A stretch of DNA of 64,000 nucleotides from a virus (IMGVR_UViG_3300025108_000015:114234-178233), one strand, 5' to 3'; positions 37,817 to 46,287 are shown, counted from the first letter of the stretch. Program-made: numbers and translations. The notes: generated by a model not told the origin, from the letters alone.

Positions 37817-39667
37817 ATGGCAGATAAATCACTATTTAATAGGTTAGGAAAATTATTCAACACTCAAGTTGTTGTCCGTAGGATTGGTAAGGGTCGTACC
37901 CAAACTATCGATACTCAAAGACTACAATCTCAGGGTAACCTCCGTGGTTCATCTTATTACGATAGGTTTGGTAGAATGCATACCTCTCGTAGAAATTGGG
38001 AAACGTATAACAATCAATTTAATTATCATTCAAATAAATTAGAACTATATACTGATTACGAAGCAATGGATAAAGATTCCATTCTAAACTCAGTATTAGA
38101 TATATACGCCGATGAGTGTACTCTAAAAAATGACATGGGTGATGTTCTTAGAATTAAAACTAATGACGAGAACGTAAAAAAGATTCTTCACAACCTATTT
38201 TACGATGTAATGAATATTGAGTTCAATCTTTGGGCTTGGATTCGTGGTATGAATAAATATGGTGACTACTTCCTACATCTTGATATTGAAGAAGGTGTTG
38301 GTATTGTAAACGTATCACCAATGTCAGCATACGAAGTAGAAAGAGAAGAAGGGTTTAATCCCGAAAACCCATACGAAGTAAGATTTAAATTAGGTTCAAT
38401 GGGTGCTGCTCATGGTGCAAGTGTAAACAAGAACGCTGATTACTTTGAGTTCTATCAAATCGCACATTTCCGTTTATTAGCAGATACAAACTTCCTTCCA
38501 TATGGTCGTTCGTTGCTAGAAGGTGCAAGAAAGACTTGGAAGCAGTTGACTCTTATGGAAGATGCTATGATGATTCATAGAATTATGAGAGCACCTGAAA
38601 GACGTACATTTAAAATTGATGTAGGTAACATTCCACCTGGTGAAGTTGATAACCACATGAGAGGTATCATTGACCAAATGAAGAAAGTACCATATCTTGA
38701 CCAAAATACTGGTGACTACAATCTCAAGTTTAATCTAATGAATATGTTAGATGATTACTACCTACCAGTTCGTGGTGGTCAAAGTGGTACTGAGATAGAT
38801 ACACTAAGTGGTATGGAATTCGGTGGTATTGATGATATAGAATACCTAAGAAATAGAATGATGGCTGCACTAAAAGTACCAAAAGCATTTATTGGGTACG
38901 ATGAGTCAGTTGAAGGTAAGGCAACTCTTGCACAAGAGGACATCAGATTCGCACGTTCAGTTGAGAGAATCCAAAAGATTGTTCTTTCTGAATTAACTAA
39001 GATTGCAATTGTTCACTTATATTCACAAGGTTACGAAAACGAAGACCTTGTTAACTTTGAGTTGGAACTTACAAACCCATCTATCATATACGAACAAGAG
39101 AAAGCTGCATTGTGGTCTGAGAAGGTATCATTGGTATCTGATATGAAAGACCTCAAAATGGTTTCTCAAGAATGGATGTATAAGAACATATTCAATATGA
39201 GTGATGATGAGTGGGCTCTTGAACAAGGTAAAGTTATTGGAGATTTAAAACTCGGATTTAGACAAGCTCAAATTGAAGATGAAGGTAATGATCCAGTTAA
39301 AACTGGCGAGTCATTTGGCACACCACACGATTTGGCACAAATGCATCAAACACCTAACGATGATGGTGGTTCTCCTGAAGGTGGGTTTGATGGCGCTGGT
39401 AGACCATCAACATCAGGTAACTATAAAACGGATGATAGTGCATTTGGCAGAGACCCACTTGGTCAAAAGACCGATATTAAACCAGCCGCAACATATCATA
39501 AGTATAAAAATTCACCACTTGCTTACGAGCAAACACAAGCTTTGAAATCATCTTTGAAAAACGTTAAACGCAAAACAACTAAGATTCTAAATGAATCTTT
39601 ATTAGAAGATGAAAAGGCTGAATCGGGTTTATTAGATGAGAGAAATCTTATCGATGACACGATTTGA
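37817..39667 (+). CDS. gp20: Portal vertex protein (T4 gp20)
   Basis: 616 residues. Family features include Y-E-A-M-D-K-D-S-I-L-N-S-V-L-D-I-Y-A-D-E-C near residue 90, the wing and stem regions with G-R-S-L-L-E-G-A-R near 234, and the conserved K-V-P-K-A-F-I-G-Y near 355. The C-terminal ~110 residues are low-complexity and acidic, ending in a segment with N-E-S-L-L-E-D-E. The portal ring docks the terminase and is the DNA channel. Order 17-20-core-21-22-23 is as in T4. Confidence 0.93.
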   Translation: MADKSLFNRLGKLFNTQVVVRRIGKGRTQTIDTQRLQSQGNLRGSSYYDRFGRMHTSRRNWETYNNQFNYHSNKLELYTDYEAMDKDSILNSVLDIYADECTLKNDMGDVLRIKTNDENVKKILHNLFYDVMNIEFNLWAWIRGMNKYGDYFLHLDIEEGVGIVNVSPMSAYEVEREEGFNPENPYEVRFKLGSMGAAHGASVNKNADYFEFYQIAHFRLLADTNFLPYGRSLLEGARKTWKQLTLMEDAMMIHRIMRAPERRTFKIDVGNIPPGEVDNHMRGIIDQMKKVPYLDQNTGDYNLKFNLMNMLDDYYLPVRGGQSGTEIDTLSGMEFGGIDDIEYLRNRMMAALKVPKAFIGYDESVEGKATLAQEDIRFARSVERIQKIVLSELTKIAIVHLYSQGYENEDLVNFELELTNPSIIYEQEKAALWSEKVSLVSDMKDLKMVSQEWMYKNIFNMSDDEWALEQGKVIGDLKLGFRQAQIEDEGNDPVKTGESFGTPHDLAQMHQTPNDDGGSPEGGFDGAGRPSTSGNYKTDDSAFGRDPLGQKTDIKPAATYHKYKNSPLAYEQTQALKSSLKNVKRKTTKILNESLLEDEKAESGLLDERNLIDDTI

Positions 39668-39679
39668 TGAGTTTTTACA

Positions 39680-39687
39680 TATTTATA
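39680..39687 (+). promoter_or_regulatory. TATTTATA late-promoter-like element
   Basis: ACATATTTATA lies 29 bases before the start of the gene at 39717 and just after the portal stop. Confidence 0.45.
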
Positions 39688-39716
39688 AATTGGAATAGTA
39701 ATAGATAAGGTTTACA

Positions 39717-40562
39717 ATGGCCAAATTAAAACACAGCAAGTTTAAAAATACGGGTATTCTATTTGAATTACTCGTAAAGCAAATCGCATCCGATACACTT
39801 GCGAACAAAGATTCTCTTGCCTTGGAAATAATAAAGAAACATTTCAAAAGAGGTACTGAATTAAACAAAGAGTTAAAATTGTATCAATCTTTAACTAAAG
39901 AAAACTTCGATAACCAATATCAGGCTCAGGAGTTTTTAAATATTGTATTGGAAGAACGTGGTAGTTTAAATGAGGGTATTCTTCGTAGACAAAAGTATAA
40001 TTTGATTAAATCAATCAAAGAGTCATTTGTTATGGAGGACTTCTTTAAATATCGTGTTACTAATTATCGTGAAATGGCATCGGTTTACAAAATGTTTGAA
40101 AATACAAGTTTGACATCTCCAAAAGAGTACGTTACTTGTAAAAATACAATACTCGAAGTAATCACTAAATCAAATGTTGAGATTGTAACTGAATCTGATA
40201 ATACTGAGTATAACAACCAATCTAAAGAAGTTAGGTTGTTGGCTTATAAGTTCTTGGTTGAATCATTTAACTCAAAGTACACAACTTTATCAGAAGAACA
40301 AAAGATGATTTTAAAGAATTATATCAACAACGTTGATAATTCAACTAAATTAAAGTCATTTGTTATAACTGAAGTTAAGAAACTAAAGAAAAGTTTCAAA
40401 GCAGTAGATGTATCGGATAAAGTAGCACAAATAAAACTAAATGAAACTGTAAATCTTATTGATAACATTACAAATTCTAAAATAATCAATGAGAATCAGA
40501 TTTTATCTCTTCTAAGATATCATGAACTTTTACAAGAGTTACGGAGGGTTTCAAATGTCTAA
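39717..40562 (+). CDS. Hypothetical head-assembly protein between portal and protease
   Basis: 281 residues, helical, Lys/Asn/Leu-rich, with no known family recognised. It contains a prohead-protease-like site L-N-E86|G and a later I-I-N-E. Its end overlaps the next start by 8 bases. T4 has the small core genes 67 and 68 at this place, but this protein is longer than either. A prohead core or head-assembly role is inferred only from location. Confidence 0.55.
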   Translation: MAKLKHSKFKNTGILFELLVKQIASDTLANKDSLALEIIKKHFKRGTELNKELKLYQSLTKENFDNQYQAQEFLNIVLEERGSLNEGILRRQKYNLIKSIKESFVMEDFFKYRVTNYREMASVYKMFENTSLTSPKEYVTCKNTILEVITKSNVEIVTESDNTEYNNQSKEVRLLAYKFLVESFNSKYTTLSEEQKMILKNYINNVDNSTKLKSFVITEVKKLKKSFKAVDVSDKVAQIKLNETVNLIDNITNSKIINENQILSLLRYHELLQELRRVSNV

Positions 40563-41085
40563 ATTCTTACTAGAACAATTGGAAGGTAAGTTTGAAGAGC
40601 TGGAGTCAATCGAAACTCTTAAAGAGGAAGAGGTAGATGAGGCTAATGTAACATCTAATATGGATGGGGGAGCAGGCCCACCTAAAACTCCTAACGCATT
40701 TGCAAAGAGTGAAGATGAAGATGATTTGGATACTGACCACATAGAGGTACTTGGTTATAAAAAACCAAAGAAAACAAAAAAGATAAATACGGAGTCTAAA
40801 ACTATGAAGAAATTAGAAGATAAGCTAGAACGTATAATCGAAGCTACTTATAGAGATTACAAAAAAGATGACTCTATGAAGGCACATCAAAAAGTAAATA
40901 AATCTATCAAAGAGATTAATCGAATGATGTACGAAGTTGAAAAGATTGTAAATCAGAACACTAAGTTAAAAAATGAAATGGGTGTATCTAATGAACAATA
41001 TTGGAAGTCTACACAAAAAAGATTCGGTAAGATTTCAGAAAGAATGTTAAAAGTTGCTCGTAACTTAAAAGAATTGAGCGCATAG
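40555..41085 (+). CDS. Putative prohead core protein (gp67/68 position)
   Basis: 177 residues from the ATG at 40555, preceded by a GGAGGG ribosome site. An in-frame ATG at 40522 would lie further inside the upstream gene and is less likely. The N-terminal 65 residues are acidic, with a V-D-E|A site near residue 25. The C-terminal ~110 residues are Lys-rich coiled coil. Acidic/basic helical proteins between 20 and 21 form the T4 prohead core, so a scaffold-associated role is likely. Confidence 0.55.
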   Translation: MSKFLLEQLEGKFEELESIETLKEEEVDEANVTSNMDGGAGPPKTPNAFAKSEDEDDLDTDHIEVLGYKKPKKTKKINTESKTMKKLEDKLERIIEATYRDYKKDDSMKAHQKVNKSIKEINRMMYEVEKIVNQNTKLKNEMGVSNEQYWKSTQKRFGKISERMLKVARNLKELSA

Positions 41086-41086
41086 T

Positions 41087-41227
41087 ATGTCGTGTGGGTG
41101 TAATAAAAATAAATTAAACGAAGACCTCGAAGTACAAGACCTCGAAGATATCAGACTATTGATACGTAGAGAACTTGCAAGAGTGTTCTTTGATTTATAT
41201 CGTAAGAAAAAGGTGTGGGAAAACTAA
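41087..41227 (+). CDS. 46-residue Cys-containing small protein
   Basis: An open frame from ATG 41087, one base after the previous stop, to TAA at 41225-41227, one base before the gp21 start. The product begins M-S-C-G-C-N-K-N-K-L-N-E-D and continues as a charged helix ending V-W-E-N. The C-x-C and the L-N-E|D site near the N-terminus are notable. Tight packing between its neighbours supports real translation. It corresponds in place to the small T4 core protein gp67; sequence similarity is not evident. Confidence 0.6.
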   Translation: MSCGCNKNKLNEDLEVQDLEDIRLLIRRELARVFFDLYRKKKVWEN

Positions 41228-41228
41228 G

Positions 41229-41867
41229 ATGAAACAACTACTTGTAGATACAATGATATTTGAAGTAACACCTACTATGTTACAAGAAGCAAAGGACCAG
41301 ACTGGTCGTTTCTTAGTAAATGGTGTGTTACAACGTGCTGATGCTAAAAACCAAAATGGTAGAGTGTATCCACGTAACATCTTAGAACGTGAAGTAAAGA
41401 AATACCAAGGACGTGAAATCAAAGAGAATCGTGCTTATGGTGAATTGGACCATCCTGAAAGTGGTGTAGTCGAATTAAAGAACACATCACACATTATCCG
41501 TGAAGTATCATGGAATGGTGATGATGTTGTTGGAACAGTTGAAATACTAAATACACCAGCTGGAAAGATTTTACAAGAATTAGTAAAAGCTGGGTGTACT
41601 GTTGGTATCTCGTCAAGAGGTATGGGTTCCGTAAAACAAATTGGTGAAGACACCGTCGCAGTAGAACAAGACTTTGATTTGATATGTTGGGACTTTGTTT
41701 CTAACCCATCAACTCATGGAGCATTTCTCTCACCAACAAACGAGGGTACGATAAACGAATCGGTTACTGTTAAAAAGAATACTTATAAATACAATAAAGC
41801 TAACAATATGATGAGAGACATCATGTGTGAGGTTGGTGGATATTGTGAATGTGATTTTGGAGTATAA
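41229..41867 (+). CDS. gp21: Prohead core scaffold protease (T4 gp21)
   Basis: 212 residues from ATG 41229; an in-frame upstream start at 41175 would overlap the 46-residue gene and is rejected. The herpesvirus-like/S80 protease features are clear: N-G-R-V-Y-P near residue 42, G-E-L-D-His75-P, and G-I-S-S-R-G at 126-131 supplying the nucleophile Ser. The protease cuts scaffold, capsid and internal proteins at (L/I)-x-E|(A/G) in T4. Matching sites occur in gp23 and in many proteins from 28903 onward. The stop shares its last base with the next ATG. Confidence 0.9.
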   Translation: MKQLLVDTMIFEVTPTMLQEAKDQTGRFLVNGVLQRADAKNQNGRVYPRNILEREVKKYQGREIKENRAYGELDHPESGVVELKNTSHIIREVSWNGDDVVGTVEILNTPAGKILQELVKAGCTVGISSRGMGSVKQIGEDTVAVEQDFDLICWDFVSNPSTHGAFLSPTNEGTINESVTVKKNTYKYNKANNMMRDIMCEVGGYCECDFGV

Positions 41868-42844
41868 TGAAAAATTTAAAAGAACTACTAAACGAATCTA
41901 CATACAAACGTATGAAGATAAACGATGAAGAAACCCAAAAGGGAATGACTAACGAAGAAAAGCGTGAATTCCTTAAAGCTGTTTCTGAATACAAGAAATT
42001 CGGTGAGTCAATCTATCGTTCAGGTAATTTGGGAGAAGTATACGAATCTATTAAAGGTATCGTAGAGACTGCACACAAGGTAACTCTTGAGGAAACTGGA
42101 GATTGGTTTGACAAGGTAACTGTTGGTAGACACATGAAGTCTATGAATGAGTCATTCAAAGTATTTACTAATACAATCAAAGAAGTAAATACCCTACAAC
42201 AAAGACTTGAGTCTTGTTACGATGAGATGGGTGAAGTTCTTGGTAAGTATTACGAAATCAAAGAAGGTAACGAATTCGGCGCTGCAAGAGCGAAAGCAAT
42301 TGCTAATGGTGATGATGAGTTCGAAGTAGATGGTAAAGAATTTCCAGTAAAAGACGTTGATAAGGACGACAAGGAAAACGCTAAAGAATTCGCTAAAGAA
42401 TCTGTAAATGAAGAATCGTCAATGAAGCTAACTGATATACTAAGTGAAAACAAATACTCAATCATAGACCCAAAGGGAAACCAAAAGGGTATTGGTACCA
42501 AAGACCAAGCAAATAAACTACAAAAGAAATTAGGTGGTTCTAAAAAAGGATACTTTGTAGTTGCTGCTAAATCGGCATTGAAAGCCAGAAGAGCAATGGA
42601 AAAGTATCAGTTTGATTTTAAAAACCCTAAACTTCAAGATAAGATGTCTGACCTTTACTTTGAATCAGTAACCGAAGATATTATTGGAGAAGGTGCTTCT
42701 AGCGAAGAAAAAAGAATTGTGATGTTGGCAGTTCGTAAAATATCAAAATATCGTCAAGTACCAATTAATATATCAGTTGTAGATGTATTAAGAGCTGCAG
42801 AAGAACTTGAAAGAGATATCAAAAAAGGTAAGGTTAAGAAATAA
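41867..42844 (+). CDS. Modular head-core protein with ESVNE linker
   Basis: 325 residues, starting N-L-K-E-L-L-N-E|S. After a helical N-terminal region it has a site I-K-E133|G, then a module with F-G-A-A-R-A-K-A-I-A-N-G-D and F-E-V-D-G-K, then E-S-V-N-E182|E. Residues ~197-270 match a module of the protein at 34328. The last ~55 residues (V-M-L-A-V-R-K-I-S-K-Y) are helical. Lying between gp21 and gp22 it is probably a prohead core protein that is processed like the polyprotein at 32530. Confidence 0.6.
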   Translation: MKNLKELLNESTYKRMKINDEETQKGMTNEEKREFLKAVSEYKKFGESIYRSGNLGEVYESIKGIVETAHKVTLEETGDWFDKVTVGRHMKSMNESFKVFTNTIKEVNTLQQRLESCYDEMGEVLGKYYEIKEGNEFGAARAKAIANGDDEFEVDGKEFPVKDVDKDDKENAKEFAKESVNEESSMKLTDILSENKYSIIDPKGNQKGIGTKDQANKLQKKLGGSKKGYFVVAAKSALKARRAMEKYQFDFKNPKLQDKMSDLYFESVTEDIIGEGASSEEKRIVMLAVRKISKYRQVPINISVVDVLRAAEELERDIKKGKVKK

Positions 42845-43002
42845 TGAATCGTGATTTAGAACGACTTCAAGAAATAAGTGTTGATTTTTCATCATTTATC
42901 AAAAAGAACCTTAAAAAGATTAAGAGGTTACCAGCCGATAAACAAAAAGAATTTGGAAATCTTATATCTGATTTTAAAGATGGTTTAGATAAAATGTCTT
43001 AA
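42844..43002 (+). CDS. 52-residue hypothetical protein
   Basis: The ATG at 42844 shares one base with the previous stop, and the frame ends with TAA at 43000-43002. The product is Lys-rich and helical (starts N-R-D-L-E-R-L-Q-E, contains I-K-K-N-L-K-K-I-K-R-L-P). The coupled start and the head-core neighbourhood support a real small core protein. No function is recognised. Confidence 0.5.
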   Translation: MNRDLERLQEISVDFSSFIKKNLKKIKRLPADKQKEFGNLISDFKDGLDKMS

Positions 43003-43018
43003 TTAACTTTACAAACAC

Positions 43019-43026
43019 TATTTATA
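43019..43026 (+). promoter_or_regulatory. TATTTATA late-promoter-like element
   Basis: ACTATTTATA lies 50 bases before the bS21 start and immediately upstream of a terminator hairpin. The element would therefore read through that hairpin into bS21, which could attenuate it. Confidence 0.35.
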
Positions 43027-43028
43027 GA

Positions 43029-43058
43029 CACCTATCGTTAGTTCGATGGGTGTTTTTT
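43029..43058 (+). terminator. Rho-independent terminator
   Basis: CACCTATCG (43029-43037) pairs with CGATGGGTG (43044-43052) with one G-T pair and a 6-base loop, followed by TTTTTT. It ends the portal-to-core transcript before bS21. Confidence 0.8.
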
Positions 43059-43076
43059 GTTTATTAAATAAAATAT

Positions 43077-43334
43077 ATGTCATACAAACGAGAAAAAAAA
43101 GTAAGAAAAGAACGTGAGGAGTTATTCCTATATGGTCATGCTAATGGTGTAAGGGTTATTAATAATAACATTGAAGCAGCACTTAGAAAGTGGAAACGTA
43201 TTATGAAAGATAATGGTGTAATTGACCTTATCAAGCAAAATAGGGAATACACTAAACCGACTACACGTAAACGTAAACAAATGAATGATGCTAGACGAGC
43301 TGATTGGGTCCGTAGACAACAAGAAGCAAGATAA
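43077..43334 (+). CDS. rpsU: Ribosomal protein bS21 homologue
   Basis: 85 residues. The segment A-A-L-R-K-W-K-R-I-M-K-D-N-G-V-I-D-L-I and then K-P-T-T-R-K-R-K-Q follows bacterial bS21 (A-L-R-R-F-K-R, then K-P-T-x-x-R-K-R) closely, with the usual basic C-terminal tail. bS21 binds the small subunit near the anti-Shine-Dalgarno sequence and helps start translation. Phage bS21 genes are known from aquatic viruses and are thought to redirect host ribosomes. It is a stand-alone gene within the head module, with a terminator upstream and a 151-base gap downstream. Confidence 0.82.
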   Translation: MSYKREKKVRKEREELFLYGHANGVRVINNNIEAALRKWKRIMKDNGVIDLIKQNREYTKPTTRKRKQMNDARRADWVRRQQEAR

Positions 43335-43369
43335 TAGTAAACACTTTATCGTTTATTGTAAAATTTACA

Positions 43370-43377
43370 TACTTATT
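43370..43377 (+). promoter_or_regulatory. TACTTATT, variant late-promoter-like element
   Basis: ACATACTTATT lies 108 bases before the gp22 start in a 151-base gap. It sits between arms of a TTTACA/TGTAAA inverted repeat. A second small hairpin (ATCACT/AGTGAT, 43388-43410) follows. Scaffold and capsid genes need high expression, so a promoter here is expected. Confidence 0.35.
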
Positions 43378-43485
43378 GTAAATTAATATCACTCCAATCT
43401 AATGAGTGATTCATATTATATTATTATATTCTATTAAGATTTAAAATAATCTTATTATCCAAAAGTTTAATTTAGGAGGTAACAA

Positions 43486-44547
43486 ATGAAATCAGATTTG
43501 TTAAAAGAAGCAATCGCCGATGCTAAAGCCGTAAAAGAAACTGCATTAGCAAACGCAAAAATGGCTCTCGAAGAGGCATTTACTCCAAAACTCCAATCTA
43601 TGCTTTCTCATAAACTAGCTGAAGAGTTAGATGAAGAAGAAATCGAAGAAGACGAAATGGAAGAAATGATGAAATCCGAAACGGATGACGAAGTTTCTGA
43701 AATGGAAGATGAAATGAAATCTGAAGAGGAAGAAATGGAAGAAGAGTTAGAATCAGATGAAGAAGAAGAGGTAGCTGATATCGCTTCTGACGAAATCGAT
43801 TCTCACGAAGAGGAAATGCATTCTGAAGAAGAAGCTGACGAAGAAGCTGACGAAGAAGCTGAAGACGAAGCTCAAGTAGAAGATGAAGTAGAAGAGATGA
43901 TGGATGAAGAGGAAGAAGATGAACTCGACCTTGAATCAGTAATCGCTGAACTTGAAGCTGCTATGGAAGGTGAAGATTTAGACGAAGAAGAAGTTGAAGA
44001 AACTGAAGAAGTTGAAGAAACTGAAAAAGTTGAAGAAGTAATGGAATCAGAAGAAGAAGTTGAAGAGTCGGAAGAACTTGACGAAGAACTTTCTTTGGAA
44101 GAAATCATTTCTACTTTGAAAGAAATGTCTGAAGAAGAAGAAGTTGAAGAAACTTACGAATCGGAAGAAGTTGAAGAAGTAGAAGAATCAACGGAATTGG
44201 AAGAAGCATACGCTACTATCGAGTCGTTGAGAGGTACTATCAATGAGGTAAACTTATTGAATGCTAAACTTCTTTACACTAACAAGTTGTTCAGAACATT
44301 CGACTTGAACGAAGGTCAGAAGATGAAAGTCATCGAAAACTTCGATAGAGCTGAATCTTTGAGAGAAGTAAAATTGGTATTCGCTACATTGGGTGAAAAC
44401 TTGAATGTTGCAAGAAAACCAAAAACAGTTGTAAAAGAATCACTAGCGTCTAAGCCTATGGCATCGACTGCACCTAAGAAAGAAATCATTTCTGAAGGTA
44501 ATGCTGTTGCTGATAGATTTAAGAAGCTTGCTGGTTTAATTAAATAA
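43486..44547 (+). CDS. gp22: Prohead scaffolding core protein (T4 gp22-like), very acidic
   Basis: 353 residues with a strong TTAGGAGGT ribosome site. After a helical N-terminus (L-L-K-E|A near residue 8) comes an extraordinary Glu/Asp block from about 45 to 245. A coiled region (about 245-300) and a C-terminal segment with I-S-E|G near residue 336 follow. T4 gp22 is likewise acidic and helical, forms the core around which gp23 assembles, and is degraded by gp21. Position between gp21 and gp23 supports this. The Glu block is longer and more repetitive than in T4. Confidence 0.82.
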   Translation: MKSDLLKEAIADAKAVKETALANAKMALEEAFTPKLQSMLSHKLAEELDEEEIEEDEMEEMMKSETDDEVSEMEDEMKSEEEEMEEELESDEEEEVADIASDEIDSHEEEMHSEEEADEEADEEAEDEAQVEDEVEEMMDEEEEDELDLESVIAELEAAMEGEDLDEEEVEETEEVEETEKVEEVMESEEEVEESEELDEELSLEEIISTLKEMSEEEEVEETYESEEVEEVEESTELEEAYATIESLRGTINEVNLLNAKLLYTNKLFRTFDLNEGQKMKVIENFDRAESLREVKLVFATLGENLNVARKPKTVVKESLASKPMASTAPKKEIISEGNAVADRFKKLAGLIK

Positions 44548-44577
44548 TTAAAAAACTAAAAGAAAAGGATTAATAAG

Positions 44578-46176
44578 ATGAACACAAATTCTCTATTAAA
44601 CGAATCTGCTGGTTTCAACAAAAAAATGAGCGAAGAGGCTAAAGGCCTTGTAGCCAAGTGGGAAAAAACTGGTCTTTTGGAAGGCGTTGACGCTGACTTC
44701 GAAAGAGCAAGTATTGCTACATTGTTGGAAAACCAAGCAAAGCAATTAGTATCTGAAGCATCAAGCACAGGTACTGCTGCAAACTCTGAAGAGTGGGCCG
44801 GTGTCGCTCTTCCATTAGTAAGACGTATCTTCAGCGAAATCGCTGCAAAAGAATTCGTCTCAGTACAACCAATGAACCTACCTTCAGGTCTTGTATTCTA
44901 TCTTGACTTCAAGTATGGTACTCCTCAGCCGGGTTTCGAAACTGGTGCTGGTAAGAATTCACAAACTGATTCAGTATTCGGTGTTACCGAAGTTGCTGGT
45001 GACGTTTCTGAAGGTCTTTATGGTGCAGGTCGTTTCGGATACTCTATCAATGAAGATGAGTCTGCTGCACAAGAGTTGGAAGCTGCTGTTGGAACAAACG
45101 ATTACGCTACTGCATCGTTGGCAATGTCTGACATCAACTACGATTCAGCATTCTCTCAATCAGTATGGGCTGTTCACGATACTGACCTCGTAACTGTTGC
45201 TATTCAAACTGCGTCTATCGCAAACTTCGATAGTGAAGGTGTACGTGCATTCTCACTCGAAGGTGTTGACGAGTACTACGCTGAGTACACTCGTTTAGCT
45301 GGTGAAAACATCGTATTCGTTGCTCGTGATACTGCATTTGGTAATGTAACTGTTAAATATCAGAAACAACCAACTGACATCACTCGTGGTGACTTCGAAG
45401 ACAAAACTGGTGCTGACATAGGTATTCCAGAATTGAACGTAGAGCTACGCTCTGTACCAATCGTTGCTAAGACTCGTAAGTTGAAAGCACAATGGACGCC
45501 GGAATTCGCTCAAGATTTGAACGCATACCACTCAATCGATGCTGAAGCTGAATTGACTTCAATGTTGTCTGAATACGTATCTCAAGAAATCGACCTCGAA
45601 ATCTTAGATATGTTGATGGAAAACGCATTGACTGAAGGTCACTGGTCTGCTAAAGTAGGTTCTTCATGGAATGGTTCAGCATTTACTGCACCTGCAGCAA
45701 ATGACGTACAACGTTACACTCAACAACAATGGTTCCAAACTCTTGGTACTGTTCTTCAGAGAGTATCTAACCAAATTCATGCTAAGACCATGAGAGGTGG
45801 AGCTAACTTTATGGTAGTTTCTCCTGACGTTGCAACTATCTTGGAATCAATCCCAGGATTTGCTGCTAATGGTACTGGTGCTGATATGCAATTCGCAATG
45901 GGTGTATCTCAAGTAGGTTCATTCGCGAATCGTTACCAAGTATACAAAAACCCATATTTGACATCTAATGTCGTATTGATGGGCTTCAAGGGTGCTCAAT
46001 TCTTGGAAACTGGCGCAGTTTACGCTCCATACATTCCATTAATCATGACTCCGTTGGTATATGACCCAACAAACTTCACTCCAAGAAAAGGTGTAATGAC
46101 ACGTTACGCTAAGCAAATGGTAAGAGGTGAGTTCTACGGTAAGGTATACGTTAATGGTTTAGAAACACTCGCATAG
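44578..46176 (+). CDS. gp23: Major capsid protein (T4 gp23)
   Basis: 532 residues, near T4 gp23 in size. The N-terminal propeptide starts N-S-L-L-N-E|S and ends with the cleavage site L-V-S-E60|A, the same kind of site that gp21 cuts in T4 gp23 after Glu65. HK97-fold features follow: V-Q-P-M-N-L-P-S-G near residue 100, A-E-L-T-S-M-L-S-E-Y near 323, and a C-terminal F-T-P-R-K-G-V-M-T-R-Y-A-K. The gene is followed by a strong terminator and codons are unusually uniform, as expected for a highly expressed protein. Confidence 0.95.
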   Translation: MNTNSLLNESAGFNKKMSEEAKGLVAKWEKTGLLEGVDADFERASIATLLENQAKQLVSEASSTGTAANSEEWAGVALPLVRRIFSEIAAKEFVSVQPMNLPSGLVFYLDFKYGTPQPGFETGAGKNSQTDSVFGVTEVAGDVSEGLYGAGRFGYSINEDESAAQELEAAVGTNDYATASLAMSDINYDSAFSQSVWAVHDTDLVTVAIQTASIANFDSEGVRAFSLEGVDEYYAEYTRLAGENIVFVARDTAFGNVTVKYQKQPTDITRGDFEDKTGADIGIPELNVELRSVPIVAKTRKLKAQWTPEFAQDLNAYHSIDAEAELTSMLSEYVSQEIDLEILDMLMENALTEGHWSAKVGSSWNGSAFTAPAANDVQRYTQQQWFQTLGTVLQRVSNQIHAKTMRGGANFMVVSPDVATILESIPGFAANGTGADMQFAMGVSQVGSFANRYQVYKNPYLTSNVVLMGFKGAQFLETGAVYAPYIPLIMTPLVYDPTNFTPRKGVMTRYAKQMVRGEFYGKVYVNGLETLA

Positions 46177-46206
46177 TAGTACGTTTTTAAATTAAAACCA
46201 AATTAA

Positions 46207-46230
46207 GGGGGACTTCGGTCCCCCTTTTTT
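46207..46230 (+). terminator. Strong Rho-independent terminator with TTCG loop
   Basis: GGGGGAC (46207-46213), loop TTCG, GTCCCCC (46218-46224) and TTTTTT. The UUCG tetraloop on a 7-bp GC stem is extra stable. It closes the head operon right after the capsid gene. Confidence 0.95.
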
Positions 46231-46243
46231 ATTGCCCAAGTCA

Positions 46244-46251
46244 TACTTATA
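46244..46251 (+). promoter_or_regulatory. TACTTATA late-promoter-like element
   Basis: TCATACTTATA lies 13 bases after the capsid terminator and 36 bases before the phoH start, exactly where a new promoter is needed. Confidence 0.5.
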
Positions 46252-46287
46252 CTAAAGTAATTGTTATATTAGTAAAGGACATCGAGT

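Noticed and set aside
41175-41228. Upstream start for the gp21 protease
   Set aside because: It would overlap the small 46-residue gene almost completely in another frame. ATG 41229 gives the expected N-terminus.
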